Shown here: positions 46,832-61,629 of the stretch, piece by piece
Position numbering within the stretch: position 1 is the stretch's first letter
Layout of the letters: every line of letters starts with the position of its first letter
Source of the DNA: an uncultured Verrucomicrobiae bacterium
GTDB lineage: Bacteria; Verrucomicrobiota; Verrucomicrobiia; Limisphaerales; J093
Reading direction: 5' to 3'
Length of the DNA stretch: 64,000 nt
NCBI GenBank assembly: GCA_937946835.1
Contig: CALFAV010000011.1
Coordinates: 1-64,000, forward strand
Made by a program: the position numbers and the translations under genes
The notes under the pieces: generated by a model
The model's input: the letters and a program-made list of their open reading frames with translations, nothing else
Told to the model about the DNA's origin: nothing
Databases searched by the model: none

Positions 46832-47493
46832 GCGACAGGCTTGTGGAGGGTGCTCATTCGGGCGTACCAGTCCCGCAACTGCTTGTGGCGGGCGGGCAAC
46901 TGATGACTGCCGCTGAACAGGAAATTGCCCAACATCCCGTACAGGTCAAAATCCACGAACAGCGGGGACGCGCCGAGCAAAAACGGCCGGCCGGTGAGCA
47001 TCAATTCGCAGGGCAGAAGGCGGTGTTCCAGTTCGGCCAGCAATTCCTCCTCCTGCCGCCGCCATTGGTCGAGGCACCCGCGGCCGAACTTGCGCTCCTT
47101 GAACCGGATAAAGGGCAACCAGTGGGCGCGGGGCAACCATTCCCGGTAACGGGCGTCGTTGAGCCGGAACCCCACGTCCTCGATCTGGTGCTCGAAGTAC
47201 CGCCACAAGACCGCCTGCACCCCGGACCACTCACGTGGAAACAGATTCAGGCCGAATTTCAGGTCCAGGTACTTGGCGATGACCTGCGAATCCTCGTCGG
47301 TTTCAAAGATCACCGTTCGCCCGTCCCGGATGATGGGGACCTGGTAATACCGCTGGCGGGTTAAGCGCCAGATCACGGCGCGGTCGTCGGCCACGGTCAA
47401 ATTGTGGACCTTGAACCGCACCCCGGCATATTCGAGCAGGCGCCGTTGGACGATGCAAAACGGACTGTGGGGAAGTTGGAACAGCTCGATCAT
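46828..47493 (-). CDS. Glutathione S-transferase-family protein
   Basis: ATG 47493 (MIELFQLPHSPFCIVQRRLL) gives 221 residues; upstream extension is unrelated to the family. The N-terminal thioredoxin fold shows the HSPFC segment, VPIIRDGRTVIFETDEDSQV (cis-Pro and substrate-binding Glu/Asp) and a helical C-terminal half with LMLTGRPFLLGASPLFVDFD. The family conjugates or reduces small electrophiles. It could also be a stringent-starvation-type or maleylacetoacetate isomerase-like protein; the substrate is not assignable. The stop overlaps the phoH-like start. Confidence 0.8.
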   Translation of the reverse strand: MIELFQLPHSPFCIVQRRLLEYAGVRFKVHNLTVADDRAVIWRLTRQRYYQVPIIRDGRTVIFETDEDSQVIAKYLDLKFGLNLFPREWSGVQAVLWRYFEHQIEDVGFRLNDARYREWLPRAHWLPFIRFKERKFGRGCLDQWRRQEEELLAELEHRLLPCELMLTGRPFLLGASPLFVDFDLYGMLGNFLFSGSHQLPARHKQLRDWYARMSTLHKPVA

Positions 47494-47781
47494 GTGCGTG
47501 GCCCACCGCAGGCTGCCACCGCCCGCCAAGACCTTTTCCCAAGTCGGCGTGGCCCGTTCCGCGGACGCGCGCATTCCGGCGTCAACAGCACGATGGACCT
47601 TATGCGCGGCGCCGGTGCCTCTGACAAGCCCTTTTGCGCGGAGCACCCCGACCGGCGGCCGGAATTCCCCGGACTCGGCCCCGGGCTGAATCAGCGGGGG
47701 CAAGCGGGACAGGACCTCTTTACGGCTGAGGGAACTCCGAAATCAAACCGGTCTTGCCTTCGGGGAATGGCACAGGGGGAA

Positions 47782-47869
47782 TGGTGGTGGGAGAAGGATT
47801 CGAACCTTCGTAGGGCGTTAGCCCGACAGATTTACAGTCTGTTCCGATTGACCACTCCGGCATCCCACC
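47782..47869 (-). tRNA. tRNA-Tyr (GTA)
   Basis: The 88-nt class II tRNA reads on the minus strand with acceptor GGTGGGA pairing TCCCACC. The anticodon loop is CTGTAAA (GUA, Tyr). A long variable arm TCGGGCTAACGCCC precedes the T arm GGTTCGAATCC. The 3' CCA is encoded. Confidence 0.93.
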
Positions 47870-50788
<2,919 letters not shown>

Positions 50789-50797
50789 AAAAGACGC

Positions 50798-50827
50798 TTG
50801 ACGAGTGTGACCACCTGTGACTACATT
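50798..50827 (+). promoter_or_regulatory. Predicted promoter and operator of toxin-antitoxin pair
   Basis: TTGACG (50798-50803) and TACATT (50822-50827) are separated by 18 nt. The spacer carries two TGTGAC direct repeats, 50806-50811 and 50816-50821, ten bases apart (one helix turn), where an autorepressing antitoxin could bind. Confidence 0.5.
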
Positions 50828-50902
50828 GGGGCCGTGAAGAAGAAAACTCGGTTCAAATATCCACCGCCCATGTCGCCGACCCTGGAATTGAAGGAAGCCG
50901 TG

Positions 50903-51166
50903 ATGGTCCCGGGAATCGGGCTCACCGTGCCCGTGCGGGCCGCCAAGGCCAAGCTCTCGGCGTTGCTCGAGTTGGTCGCGGCCGGCCGCGAGATCACCAT
51001 CACCAGCGACGGCAAGCCCAAGGCCGTGCTGACGCCGGTCGCCGCCCGCCAGGGGCGGAAGGTGTTCTCCGGGACGATGGACACGCTGCGCCAACTGCCT
51101 CTGCAGACGGAAGGGCCGTTCGCCGAGGAAATCATCCGCGCGGACCGTGACGGCCGTGGTTGGTGA
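50903..51166 (+). CDS. Phd/YefM-family antitoxin
   Basis: ATG 50903 is preceded by AAGGAAG at 5-nt spacing, one of the best ribosome-binding sites in this window, and gives 87 residues, typical for Phd-type antitoxins. Longer frames start at TTG 50798 (which is inside the predicted -35), GTG 50834 or ATG 50870 and look less likely. The N-terminal part, TVPVRAAKAKLSALLELVAA and GREITITSDGKPKAVLTPV, is the Phd DNA-binding and dimerisation domain. The C-terminal tail (FSGTMDTLRQLPLQTEG) would wrap the toxin. The toxin starts 6 bp after its stop. Confidence 0.85.
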   Translation: MVPGIGLTVPVRAAKAKLSALLELVAAGREITITSDGKPKAVLTPVAARQGRKVFSGTMDTLRQLPLQTEGPFAEEIIRADRDGRGW

Positions 51167-51172
51167 GGGCCG

Positions 51173-51607
51173 ATGTACCTGGATTCCTGCGTCCTCGTCA
51201 AACTCGTCAGCCACGAGCCGGACAGTGAGGCTTTCGACCGGCTGGTGCGCGGCCATCCGGTGACCACCTCGGAACTCGCGGTGGCGGAAGTGCGATCCGC
51301 CCTGCTCGCCAAAGAGCGGACAGGGCGGATTTCCCGCGCCGCGCGGGTGGCCGGCTGGCGGTTGTTCCAGGAGCGCGTCTTGGAAGGCGAGTTCGTTCTG
51401 CTCCCCCTCAATCGTGGGGTGATTGAGCGGGCGGGCGGTCTCATCGAACAGTGTCATCCGCAAGTCCCGCTCCGCACCTTGGACGCCATCCACGTCGCGA
51501 CCGCCGAGCTGCACGGCGGCGAAGCCATGTGCTCCAGCGACCGGCGCGTGCGGGACGCCTGCGCCTTGCTGGGCCTGGCGCTGGTGCCGAACCCTGCTGA
51601 CACTTGA
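51173..51607 (+). CDS. PIN-domain (VapC-like) toxin
   Basis: The 144-residue PIN protein has the expected acidic residues: Asp4 in YLDSCVLVKLVSHEPDSEAF, Glu in TTSELAVAEVRSALL, Asp in RTLDAIHVATAELHG and Asp in MCSSDRRVRDACALLGL. VapC-like toxins are ribonucleases cutting tRNA or rRNA. GTGAGGG lies just before its ATG. It overlaps the possible TTG start of gyrA by four bases, and its ATG-start gyrA begins 11 bp after its stop, so it is physically wedged between the two gyrase genes. Confidence 0.87.
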   Translation: MYLDSCVLVKLVSHEPDSEAFDRLVRGHPVTTSELAVAEVRSALLAKERTGRISRAARVAGWRLFQERVLEGEFVLLPLNRGVIERAGGLIEQCHPQVPLRTLDAIHVATAELHGGEAMCSSDRRVRDACALLGLALVPNPADT

Positions 51608-51618
51608 CCAACTCCCTC

Positions 51619-54306
<2,688 letters not shown>

Positions 54307-54315
54307 GCGAACGGC

Positions 54316-56304
54316 TCACGGGTGCAACTCGATCACCGCGTCGAACCGCTGTCCCAGCCGCTGGCCGTCGCGGGTCACATCAAACGCCACCAAGCGCACG
54401 CCCGGAGAGGCTTCCCGGGCGGCGTTCAGCCGCACCGTCAGGTGCGAACGGCCCCCGGGCGCGGTTTCCACCTGGAACGAGGTCGGTTCGGCTTTCAGCC
54501 CCGCCGGCGTGGCCACGGCGATTTCCAACCGCTGCGGCCGGCGGAGGAAATTCCGCGCGTGCAGGGTCAGTTCAACCGTTTCCCCGGGCCGGACGCGACT
54601 CCGGTACGGCTCGGCGCGCACCCAGAAGGGGTCGAAGCCGTAGCGGTAGTCCTCGTCCGCAAGGATCTCGCGGAAGGCGTCGCGCATCGCGTAGGCCCAG
54701 CGGCGGTACCGCCCAATGAACCGCGCCGGCCGGTCCATCACGTACGAATGCCCGCCCAGGATCAGGTCCGGCCGCAGCCGGCGCAGGTACTCGGCGGCGT
54801 AGATGTAGCCCTCCTCGAGGATGGCGCTGTTGTGGGCCACGACCGCCTCGTGACCGGTTTGTGCCGGGTCGCGCGGGTCGCCGAAGAGATTGTCTCCGGT
54901 AAAAGCCACTTTCCGGCCGTCAATTTCCCCGTGCAGGCACAGGGCGAACTCGGTCTGCCCCGGCATCCAGTCCACCGTGAAGCGGTAACCCTCCCACGTG
55001 AACGACTCGCCGTCGCGGAACAGCCGGTCAAACCGCACGCCGTCAATCCCCGCGCCGTAGGCCTGGATGGGCGCGGCGTAGTCGAACCGCTCCGGGTGCT
55101 CGCACACCGCGGCCATGCGGTCCAGCGCCCACAGTTGCGCGCCCCACTTGGCCCGCAGGTGCGGCGCCTGGAGGAAATGGTCGCCGTGCATGTGCGTCAC
55201 GACCACCGCGTCCACCTGCTTCAGCCCGGCCCGGGCGCGGAGGCCCTCGAGGGCTTCGTCCAGAAACCGCGGGTCCACCAGGCCGCAATCCACCACCAGC
55301 GCGCGGCCGCTCTCGGCCAGGATCAGGTAAAAGTTCGGATGGAAATTCGGGCCGCGGAACTTGTACACGTGCGGCAGCACCTGCCACAGGTGCGGCACGG
55401 TGCTCGGCCGCGAGACCGGGTCCTGGACCATGCCCGAGAAGGTGTTGACCGGGTAGCCGCGCACCAGCAGCCGTTCCAGGGCCACCAGGCGGCGTTGAAA
55501 GCGCGCCAGTTGCGCGGCCGGGTCGCGAACCGCCGGGCCGTGGGAAGGCAGCAGCAGGCGCGGGCGGTAGCCGGCCACCTGCGCGGCCGAGTTGGCCAGC
55601 GCCCAAAGACCCGCGCCGAAGCCGTAGTCCCATTCCGAGTCGAACCACGTGTGCAGCCGCGCGCCGTCCAGCATCAGGTCCCCGGTGAAGGCCAGCCAGC
55701 CGGCGTCCTCGCGCAGCAGGTAGGACATGGCCCCCGGGCTGTTGCCGCGGGTATCCACGCACCAGAACTCGCGCCCGCGCCAGGTGAAGGTGTCCATGCC
55801 CTGGAAGGTTCGGTCCAGCGGGACGGGTTCGATGGGTGGGCGGACATAACTGGCGCCGTACACCGTGAAGGTGTCGCCCAGGCGCACCTGCATTTTGCGA
55901 AACTCGGTGGGGCGCTCGAACAACGCCCGCTCCGCCTCGGGTGCGGCCACCCGCGTGCCGGCCTCGCGCCAGGGGGCGAGCCGGGGGGCACCCTGGCATT
56001 GTTCGCGGTGGTGGTGGGTGAAGAGCACCCATTCGACCCGGTGCACCCCGATTTCGCCCAGGTGCTCGAGCACGCGGCCGTCGCCCAGATCAATCAGCAG
56101 AGCGGCGTCGCCGTCACGCAGCACGTACACGTGGCAGGTGTCGGTCCAGACAAACAGGTCGGGTCGGCCGCGCGGATCGGGCTGACGGAAGCCGTCGTCG
56201 GGCCGGGCAACCGGAAGGGTCAACAAGCCGGTTAGCAGCAGCCAGCTCGCCCGCCGGGTCCGGCCCCTTGGGGCACGTGGCCGGGGAGTTTGGGGGGTCG
56301 GCAT
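54316..56304 (-). CDS. Exported tandem metallo-beta-lactamase-fold protein
   Basis: ATG 56304 (MPTPQTPRPRAPRGRTRRAS) gives 662 residues with a signal peptide (WLLLTGLLTLPVARPDDGF). There are two metallo-beta-lactamase folds. The first (about 40-260) has LFTHHHREQCQGA, where the DH of HxHxDH is replaced by EQ, so it may be inactive. The second (about 300-530) has an intact VVVTHMHGDHFLQAP, plus AFTGDNLFGD and GGHSYVMDRP as further ligands. A C-terminal beta domain (TVELTLHARNFLRR) ends in IELHP. The protein is probably periplasmic and hydrolytic; the substrate is unknown. It converges on gyrA with only 9 bp between stops. Confidence 0.85.
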   Translation of the reverse strand: MPTPQTPRPRAPRGRTRRASWLLLTGLLTLPVARPDDGFRQPDPRGRPDLFVWTDTCHVYVLRDGDAALLIDLGDGRVLEHLGEIGVHRVEWVLFTHHHREQCQGAPRLAPWREAGTRVAAPEAERALFERPTEFRKMQVRLGDTFTVYGASYVRPPIEPVPLDRTFQGMDTFTWRGREFWCVDTRGNSPGAMSYLLREDAGWLAFTGDLMLDGARLHTWFDSEWDYGFGAGLWALANSAAQVAGYRPRLLLPSHGPAVRDPAAQLARFQRRLVALERLLVRGYPVNTFSGMVQDPVSRPSTVPHLWQVLPHVYKFRGPNFHPNFYLILAESGRALVVDCGLVDPRFLDEALEGLRARAGLKQVDAVVVTHMHGDHFLQAPHLRAKWGAQLWALDRMAAVCEHPERFDYAAPIQAYGAGIDGVRFDRLFRDGESFTWEGYRFTVDWMPGQTEFALCLHGEIDGRKVAFTGDNLFGDPRDPAQTGHEAVVAHNSAILEEGYIYAAEYLRRLRPDLILGGHSYVMDRPARFIGRYRRWAYAMRDAFREILADEDYRYGFDPFWVRAEPYRSRVRPGETVELTLHARNFLRRPQRLEIAVATPAGLKAEPTSFQVETAPGGRSHLTVRLNAAREASPGVRLVAFDVTRDGQRLGQRFDAVIELHP

Positions 56305-56405
56305 GGCCGCATTATTGCGAGCGCGGGCGGCCTGCGGGCAAGTCCGGCCACCGGGGCTTGCGGCCCGGGCCGGTCCTGCCCCGCACAACGCCCATCGCGG
56401 CGGCT

Positions 56406-58550
56406 TCAGAACGTGTAGGTGAGCTTGGTCAGGAGACTGCGCTCGGGGCCCTCGCCCGTGTCCACCTCGTTGAACACGACGTACCAGTAGGTGTTGTACT
56501 TGAGCTTCCAGCCGTAGATGACGCTGTAGTTGTGGAGGCCGGAGGGGCGGTTTTGGATCGAGGCCTTCACCCACATGTTTTTGCTCAGGTACAGGTCCGC
56601 GACCACCCGGTTCAGCCAGACGGTCTCCTCGGTTCCGTCCGGCCGGTCCTCGAGGCGCAGCACCCACTCGTGGCGCAGGGGCAGGCGTTCCCAGAACTTC
56701 AGCCGCTTGCCCCAGAGGAACTCGTGGTAGCGGGTGTGCTCGAACTCGCCAATGGCGTAGCCCAGGTTCACCGCCCGGTAGTAGTCCGAGGCCCACAGGT
56801 CCACGCCGGTCAGCAGCCGGCGATTGTGGAAGGGGGCGTGGTAATCGTGGTCGTAGCCCAGGCGCAGCCCCAGATCGTTGCGGAGGAGCACGCGCGCCAG
56901 GACGCCGTGGTCGTGAACCGAGGTCTCGCCCGCGGCCGTCTGGAACCAGCGCGGGAAGTAACCGAAGTGGAATTCCTTGTACCAGCGGTCGCCGGCGCGC
57001 TGCTGGTACTGCACCAGGGCGGACGGGCCGAAGATGTCACGGCGCGGGATGTAGCCCAGCAGGGGATTGTAGCCGGCGGTGATGGCCGTGTAGGCGAGGG
57101 TGATGTCCCAGGGGTAGGTGTTGTAGATGACCGCGGCGTCGCCCAGGAACTCCGTACCATCGCGCGCCACGCCCCGGGCCGGGTCCTGCAGGTCTTCCGC
57201 GCTCACGGCGCCCTGGAAGCGGACCCGCCAGGCGGGGTTGAGGAAGAAATACCCGTCCACGCTGCCGTTGTAGGCCTGGCCCGCGTCCAGATGCGCGGCG
57301 TCGGCGTAGTAGCCCAGGTAGGAGCGCTCGCCCACGTCCTGCATCAACCGGAGCACGGCGGCGTTGCCGCGGAAATGGCCGTCGTGGACGAACTCGCTCT
57401 GCACGTCCATGAAATTGAAGCTCCAGCCCGGCAGCAGGCCGCTGAACTTGACCGCGCCGTCCATCTCGGTGATGCGCCGGCTGTAGTACACCCGGTGCGG
57501 CATGCGCATCAGTTCCTCCCCCTCGCGGAAGAACAGACGTTTTTCGGGCAGGAACCGCTCGGTGTCGCGCAGCTCGATGGTGTCCTCGTCCGCCTCCACG
57601 TGGCCGAAGTCGGGGAACAGCGTCCAGGCCGTGGTCACCGCGGGGGACAGGCGAAAGCCCACGTCCAGGCCGGCGCGCGGCACCACCTCGGTGGTGCCGT
57701 TGAAGTCCACCCGCGTGCTCACGTACGGGGTGACCTCCCAGTTCCGGTCAAAGACCGTGTCCGCCAGGTCCAGGCCGGTGAGGTGGCCGAAGTGCCGCGG
57801 TTTGTACATGTCCGTGGGGCTGTAGCTCCAGAAGCTGGTCACATCGGTGCGGCGCTGGAGCCGGGTGACGTTGAAACCCCACGTGGCGCCGTCGCGCCGG
57901 AAGTAGTTGAAGACCGTGAGCGGGATGCGCATCTCGAAGCTCCAGCGGTCCGCCCCCACGTGGGCGGCGCAGTCCCAGTCCGCCGACCAACCGTAGTTGA
58001 AGATGCCGGAGGGCCCCTCGTTGGCATCCGCGCGCGTACCCAGGGGGTTGGTGAAGAAGGCGTACTTGCCCCGGTGGTTGTGCGGCGGGTCCAGGTGAAT
58101 CTCCACCCAGTCGTCGCCCACAAACACCCGGTCCTCCCGCTGTTCGGTGGCGCGCAGTTGGGAGACGTCGCTCTCCAGGCATTCGACGCCGATGTACAGG
58201 TGGGTGCGGGTGTAGGCGACGCGAATGAGGGTTTGGTCCTCGGCCGGCGCGTGCGTGCGGGTGTTGATCAAGCCGGTGGCCACTTCGCACTGTGCCCAGA
58301 ACGGCTCGTCCAGCCGGCCGTCCACGACCAGCGGGGCGTCCACCTTGAGCGCGCGCAGCCCGGGCACCGGTGCCGCCGGGTCCTGATGGGCCAGCCCGGG
58401 GCAGGCCGCCAGCGCCAGAGCCAGCAAAAATGCCCCGGGGAATGCGTGCCGCCGGCGCCCGGGTCCCGGAGCCAGCCGGTCGGTCGGCCGGCTTCCTGCC
58501 GGCGACCCTGAGGGACACAACAACTCACCCCAAGCGGAACACTTCGTCAT
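56406..58550 (-). CDS. Outer-membrane protein with CBM9-like head (DUF5916-like)
   Basis: ATG 58550 gives 714 residues with a signal peptide (HAFPGAFLLALALAACPGLA; the residues before it look atypically long). An N-terminal carbohydrate-binding-module-9-like domain (about 60-230) reads LRALKVDAPLVVDGRLDEPF, HLYIGVECLESDVSQL and RVFVGDDWVEIHLDP. The remainder is rich in alternating aromatic/Gly beta strands, ends with a terminal aromatic (LLTKLTYTF), and fits an outer-membrane beta-barrel. I infer binding or uptake of polysaccharide fragments. The gene has its own long gap (over 100 bp) from the lactamase-like gene and may be independently expressed. Confidence 0.8.
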   Translation of the reverse strand: MTKCSAWGELLCPSGSPAGSRPTDRLAPGPGRRRHAFPGAFLLALALAACPGLAHQDPAAPVPGLRALKVDAPLVVDGRLDEPFWAQCEVATGLINTRTHAPAEDQTLIRVAYTRTHLYIGVECLESDVSQLRATEQREDRVFVGDDWVEIHLDPPHNHRGKYAFFTNPLGTRADANEGPSGIFNYGWSADWDCAAHVGADRWSFEMRIPLTVFNYFRRDGATWGFNVTRLQRRTDVTSFWSYSPTDMYKPRHFGHLTGLDLADTVFDRNWEVTPYVSTRVDFNGTTEVVPRAGLDVGFRLSPAVTTAWTLFPDFGHVEADEDTIELRDTERFLPEKRLFFREGEELMRMPHRVYYSRRITEMDGAVKFSGLLPGWSFNFMDVQSEFVHDGHFRGNAAVLRLMQDVGERSYLGYYADAAHLDAGQAYNGSVDGYFFLNPAWRVRFQGAVSAEDLQDPARGVARDGTEFLGDAAVIYNTYPWDITLAYTAITAGYNPLLGYIPRRDIFGPSALVQYQQRAGDRWYKEFHFGYFPRWFQTAAGETSVHDHGVLARVLLRNDLGLRLGYDHDYHAPFHNRRLLTGVDLWASDYYRAVNLGYAIGEFEHTRYHEFLWGKRLKFWERLPLRHEWVLRLEDRPDGTEETVWLNRVVADLYLSKNMWVKASIQNRPSGLHNYSVIYGWKLKYNTYWYVVFNEVDTGEGPERSLLTKLTYTF

Positions 58551-58721
58551 GGGTCGGGCACGCGAAACTCCGACTTCCCTCCGGTCGGCGCTATTCAGGC
58601 GCAGTGGCAAAGCGGCAAATGTCAGCCGGCGCCGCGCCGAAAAATCCCGCACCCCCGCCCGCGTAGCCGCCGATGATCCGCGGGTTCCGACCTGCCCAGG
58701 GACCTGCCCGCCGGTCGCGGC

Positions 58722-61241
58722 TCAGGCGGCTGCCTTGGCCGGGGTTCCGGGAGTCGCCGCAGGTGCCTCCAGTTCGAGGTGGGCCCCCAGTTTCGGGCGC
58801 TGGCCCTTGTGCCACCAGAGGACGATCGGACTGGCGATCAGGAGGCTGGAGTAAGTGCCGGCCAAGGTGCCGACCAGGAAGGTGAAGGCCAGGTCGTTGA
58901 TGACGCCCCCGCCGAAGATGAGCAGCGAGAGCGTGGACAGGATGACGGCGCCGCCGGTGATGATGGTGCGACTGAGGGTCTGGTTGAGCGAAAGATCAAT
59001 CACCTGACGGAAGGTGCCGTGCACGCCCAGCTTCAGGTTCTCCCGGATGCGGTCCATGATCACGATCTTGTCGTTAATCGAGTAGCCGATGATGGTGAGG
59101 ATGGCGGCCACCATGGTGGCATTGAGCTGCCCGCCGGCCAGGAAGAAGACCGCCAGCGTGAAAAACACGTCGTGCACCAGGGCCAGCACCGAGGCCACGG
59201 CAAAGGAGAACTCGTACCGGAAGGCGACGTACACCAGGATGGCAAACAGGGCCAGCAGGCTGGAGATCAGCGCCGAGCGCTGGATTTGGGCGCCCACGGT
59301 GGGGCCGACACTGTCCAGGGCCACCACGTCCAGGCCGGCCTGCGGGAAGGCGGCCTTCAGGGCGGCTTCCGCCTTCGGACCGGCTTCGTTGGGCACGGTG
59401 ATACGCAGGGTTTCGTGGCCCGTGGCCCGGTTTTGCTGGTAGCTGATGGTGGCATCTGCCATGCCCGCCCGGTCCAGCGCGTCCCGCAGGGCATCCACGC
59501 CGAGGCGTTCCCGGAAGGTGAGGGTCAGCGAGTCCCCGCCGGCGAAGTCCACGCCCAGGATTTTGCTGCCGCGCACGCCCAGACCGTAGCCCAGACCGAC
59601 GAGGATGATGACCGCCGAGGCAATGACGGTGGCGCGTCCCCAGTTCATGAACGGGAGAGGCGGGAACTTGATCAGCGGCAGCATGCGCACCCGGGAGATG
59701 AGGTTGCGGGCCAGCAGGAAGTCGTAAATCAGGCGCGTCACCAGCAACGCCGTGAACATGTTCACGCAGATGCCGATCGAGAGCGTGACCCCGAAGCCTT
59801 TGACGGGGCCGGTGCCGAACTTGTAGAGGATGAGCGCGGCGATGAACGTGGTCAGGTTCGAGTCGAAGATCGTGCCGAAGGCCTTGTCGTAACCGCCGGC
59901 GATCACGCCGCGAATGGATTTGCCGGCCGCCATCTCCTCGCGCATGCGCTCGTAGATGAGCACGTTGGCGTCCACCGCCATGCCGATGGTCAGGGCGATG
60001 CCGGCGATGCCCGGCATGGTGAGGGTGGCGTCCATGGCGCACATGGTGCCCAACAGGATGAGCACGTTCAGGGCGAGCGCCAGGTTGGCCACCAAACCGG
60101 AGGTCAGGTAAAACACCAGCATGAACACGAAGGTGCCCACCGCCGCCACGGCGGAGGCCACCATGCCGCTGCGGATCGAGTCGGCGCCCAGCGAGGGGTC
60201 CACGGTGCGCTCTTCCTCGATGCGCACCGGGGTTTCGAGCGGGTTGCGCAGCACGTTGGCCAGGTCAAAGGCCTCGCGCAGATCGAAGTCCCCGCTAATT
60301 TCACAGTTGCCGCCCAGGATGGGATGCCGGATGACCGGGGCGGACTGCAGTTCGCCGTCCAGCACGATGGCCAGTTGGCGGCCCACGTTGTTGCGGGTGA
60401 TCTCGGCGAATTTCTCCGCCCCCGCGGAATTGAAGCGCAGGCTGATGTTGGGCCGGCCGGTCACCGGGTCCGGGTACACCCCCGAGTCCGCCACGTAGGC
60501 GCCGGTCAGGCCCAGTTCGGCGGTTTTGCTGACCAGGTAGGTGCGCGGCGGTTCGCTTTCGCGGTCGCGGCGTTTGCGCCGTTTTTCGGTCAGCACCTCG
60601 TACCCCGGCTCGATGATGCCCGCGCGGAGCAATTCCTCGCTTTCGGGATGCACCAGGCGAAATTCGAGGAAGGCCACTTTCTGAATGGTCTCGCGGGCCG
60701 CCTGCTTGCGGTCCTCGGACATGCCGGGAATCTGGATGAGGATGCGTCCCTCGCCGGCGGGCTGGAGGATGGGCTCGGCCACGCCGAAGGCGTCCACGCG
60801 CTTGCGCAACACCTCCATGGCCTGCTCGACCGCGTGTTCCTTGTCGGCGATGGTCTTGAGCCGCTCGGGGTCCAGGCTCACCAGGAAGGCGGTGCCGCCC
60901 TGCAGGTCCAGGCCCAATTTGATCTGGCCGGCCGCCTTTTGCTGGAGCCGGTTGAGGATGGCGCGGTTCGGATCGGCGTCCTCCTCGTCGGCCAGGGAGG
61001 GGAAGTAGCGGGTCAGGTCGTTGGTCCCGACCGCAGCCAGGAGGTTGAAAAAGGTCTGATTGGAACGTTGCTGCTCCAGTTCACGCGCCCGCTGGACGAT
61101 GGCTGCGAAGTTCGCGTCGGTGAACTCCACACGCTTCTCGAAGACGTCAATCAGGTTGCGCGGGGTGGGGGGATACAGCTCGTACAGCGCCCAGGCGACC
61201 ACGAAGAGCGTGATCAAAAACCTCCAGGTGTTGCGGCTCAT
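58722..61241 (-). CDS. secDF: Protein translocase SecD-SecF fusion
   Basis: ATG 61241 (MSRNTWRFLITLFVVAWALY) gives 839 residues. SecD half: VFEKRVEFTDANFAAIVQRA, LGLDLQGGTAFLVSLDPERL (D1/P1 region), LDGELQSAPVIRHPILGGNC, then six helices with GIALTIGMAVDANVLIYERM. SecF half: ILGVDFAGGDSLTLTFRERL and IGYSINDKIVIMDRIRENLK (the Asp-Asn/Ser motif in helix 4), ending AGTYSSLLIASPIVLWW. It uses the proton-motive force to aid export through SecYEG. YajC precedes it by 13 bp. Confidence 0.95.
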   Translation of the reverse strand: MSRNTWRFLITLFVVAWALYELYPPTPRNLIDVFEKRVEFTDANFAAIVQRARELEQQRSNQTFFNLLAAVGTNDLTRYFPSLADEEDADPNRAILNRLQQKAAGQIKLGLDLQGGTAFLVSLDPERLKTIADKEHAVEQAMEVLRKRVDAFGVAEPILQPAGEGRILIQIPGMSEDRKQAARETIQKVAFLEFRLVHPESEELLRAGIIEPGYEVLTEKRRKRRDRESEPPRTYLVSKTAELGLTGAYVADSGVYPDPVTGRPNISLRFNSAGAEKFAEITRNNVGRQLAIVLDGELQSAPVIRHPILGGNCEISGDFDLREAFDLANVLRNPLETPVRIEEERTVDPSLGADSIRSGMVASAVAAVGTFVFMLVFYLTSGLVANLALALNVLILLGTMCAMDATLTMPGIAGIALTIGMAVDANVLIYERMREEMAAGKSIRGVIAGGYDKAFGTIFDSNLTTFIAALILYKFGTGPVKGFGVTLSIGICVNMFTALLVTRLIYDFLLARNLISRVRMLPLIKFPPLPFMNWGRATVIASAVIILVGLGYGLGVRGSKILGVDFAGGDSLTLTFRERLGVDALRDALDRAGMADATISYQQNRATGHETLRITVPNEAGPKAEAALKAAFPQAGLDVVALDSVGPTVGAQIQRSALISSLLALFAILVYVAFRYEFSFAVASVLALVHDVFFTLAVFFLAGGQLNATMVAAILTIIGYSINDKIVIMDRIRENLKLGVHGTFRQVIDLSLNQTLSRTIITGGAVILSTLSLLIFGGGVINDLAFTFLVGTLAGTYSSLLIASPIVLWWHKGQRPKLGAHLELEAPAATPGTPAKAAA

Positions 61242-61254
61242 GGCGGGAAGGGCG

Positions 61255-61629
61255 TCAGGACTTGGCGCCGGAATCGTTCGCGGCCTGGGCGCGCTCGTAC
61301 ACGTCGGCCACCGCGCTCTTGAGGACTTCCAGTTTGGACTCCCCGCAGCGCAGGGTGAGGGTCTTGTCCTTGAGCGCCAGCACCTCACCCACCAGCCCGC
61401 TGCTGGTCACCACCTTGTCCCGGGGCTTGAGGGCGGCCAGCAGGGCCTGATGCTGTTTTTGTTTCTTCTGCTGGGGCCGGATGAGCATGAAGTAGAAAAT
61501 CACGAACATCAGCACCAGCGGGCCGGCCAGTTTCAGCAGCTCCGCCTGGGGGTTGACCGGCGCCGGACCGGGGGCGTCGGCGGCCAACAGGGCGGTGGCC
61601 AGCAAACCGAGGTTCACAATCGAATCCAT
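61255..61629 (-). CDS. yajC: Preprotein translocase subunit YajC
   Basis: The 124-residue protein has a leading hydrophobic segment (VNLGLLATALLAADAPGPA), then the main helix LAGPLVLMFVIFYFMLIRPQ. The conserved QQKKQKQHQALLAALKPRDK, VVTSSGLVGEVLALKDKTLT and final region follow. It associates with SecDF in the Sec holotranslocon. The extra N-terminal hydrophobic segment makes it longer than the usual ~110 residues. It is the first gene of the yajC-secDF operon; a 151-bp divergent gap leads to xthA. Confidence 0.93.
   Translation of the reverse strand: MDSIVNLGLLATALLAADAPGPAPVNPQAELLKLAGPLVLMFVIFYFMLIRPQQKKQKQHQALLAALKPRDKVVTSSGLVGEVLALKDKTLTLRCGESKLEVLKSAVADVYERAQAANDSGAKS

Noticed and set aside
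50798-50902. Long antitoxin frame starting at TTG 50798
   Set aside because: The TTG is inside the predicted -35 element, and the residues before 50903 do not resemble Phd antitoxins. ATG 50903 has a clear ribosome-binding site.
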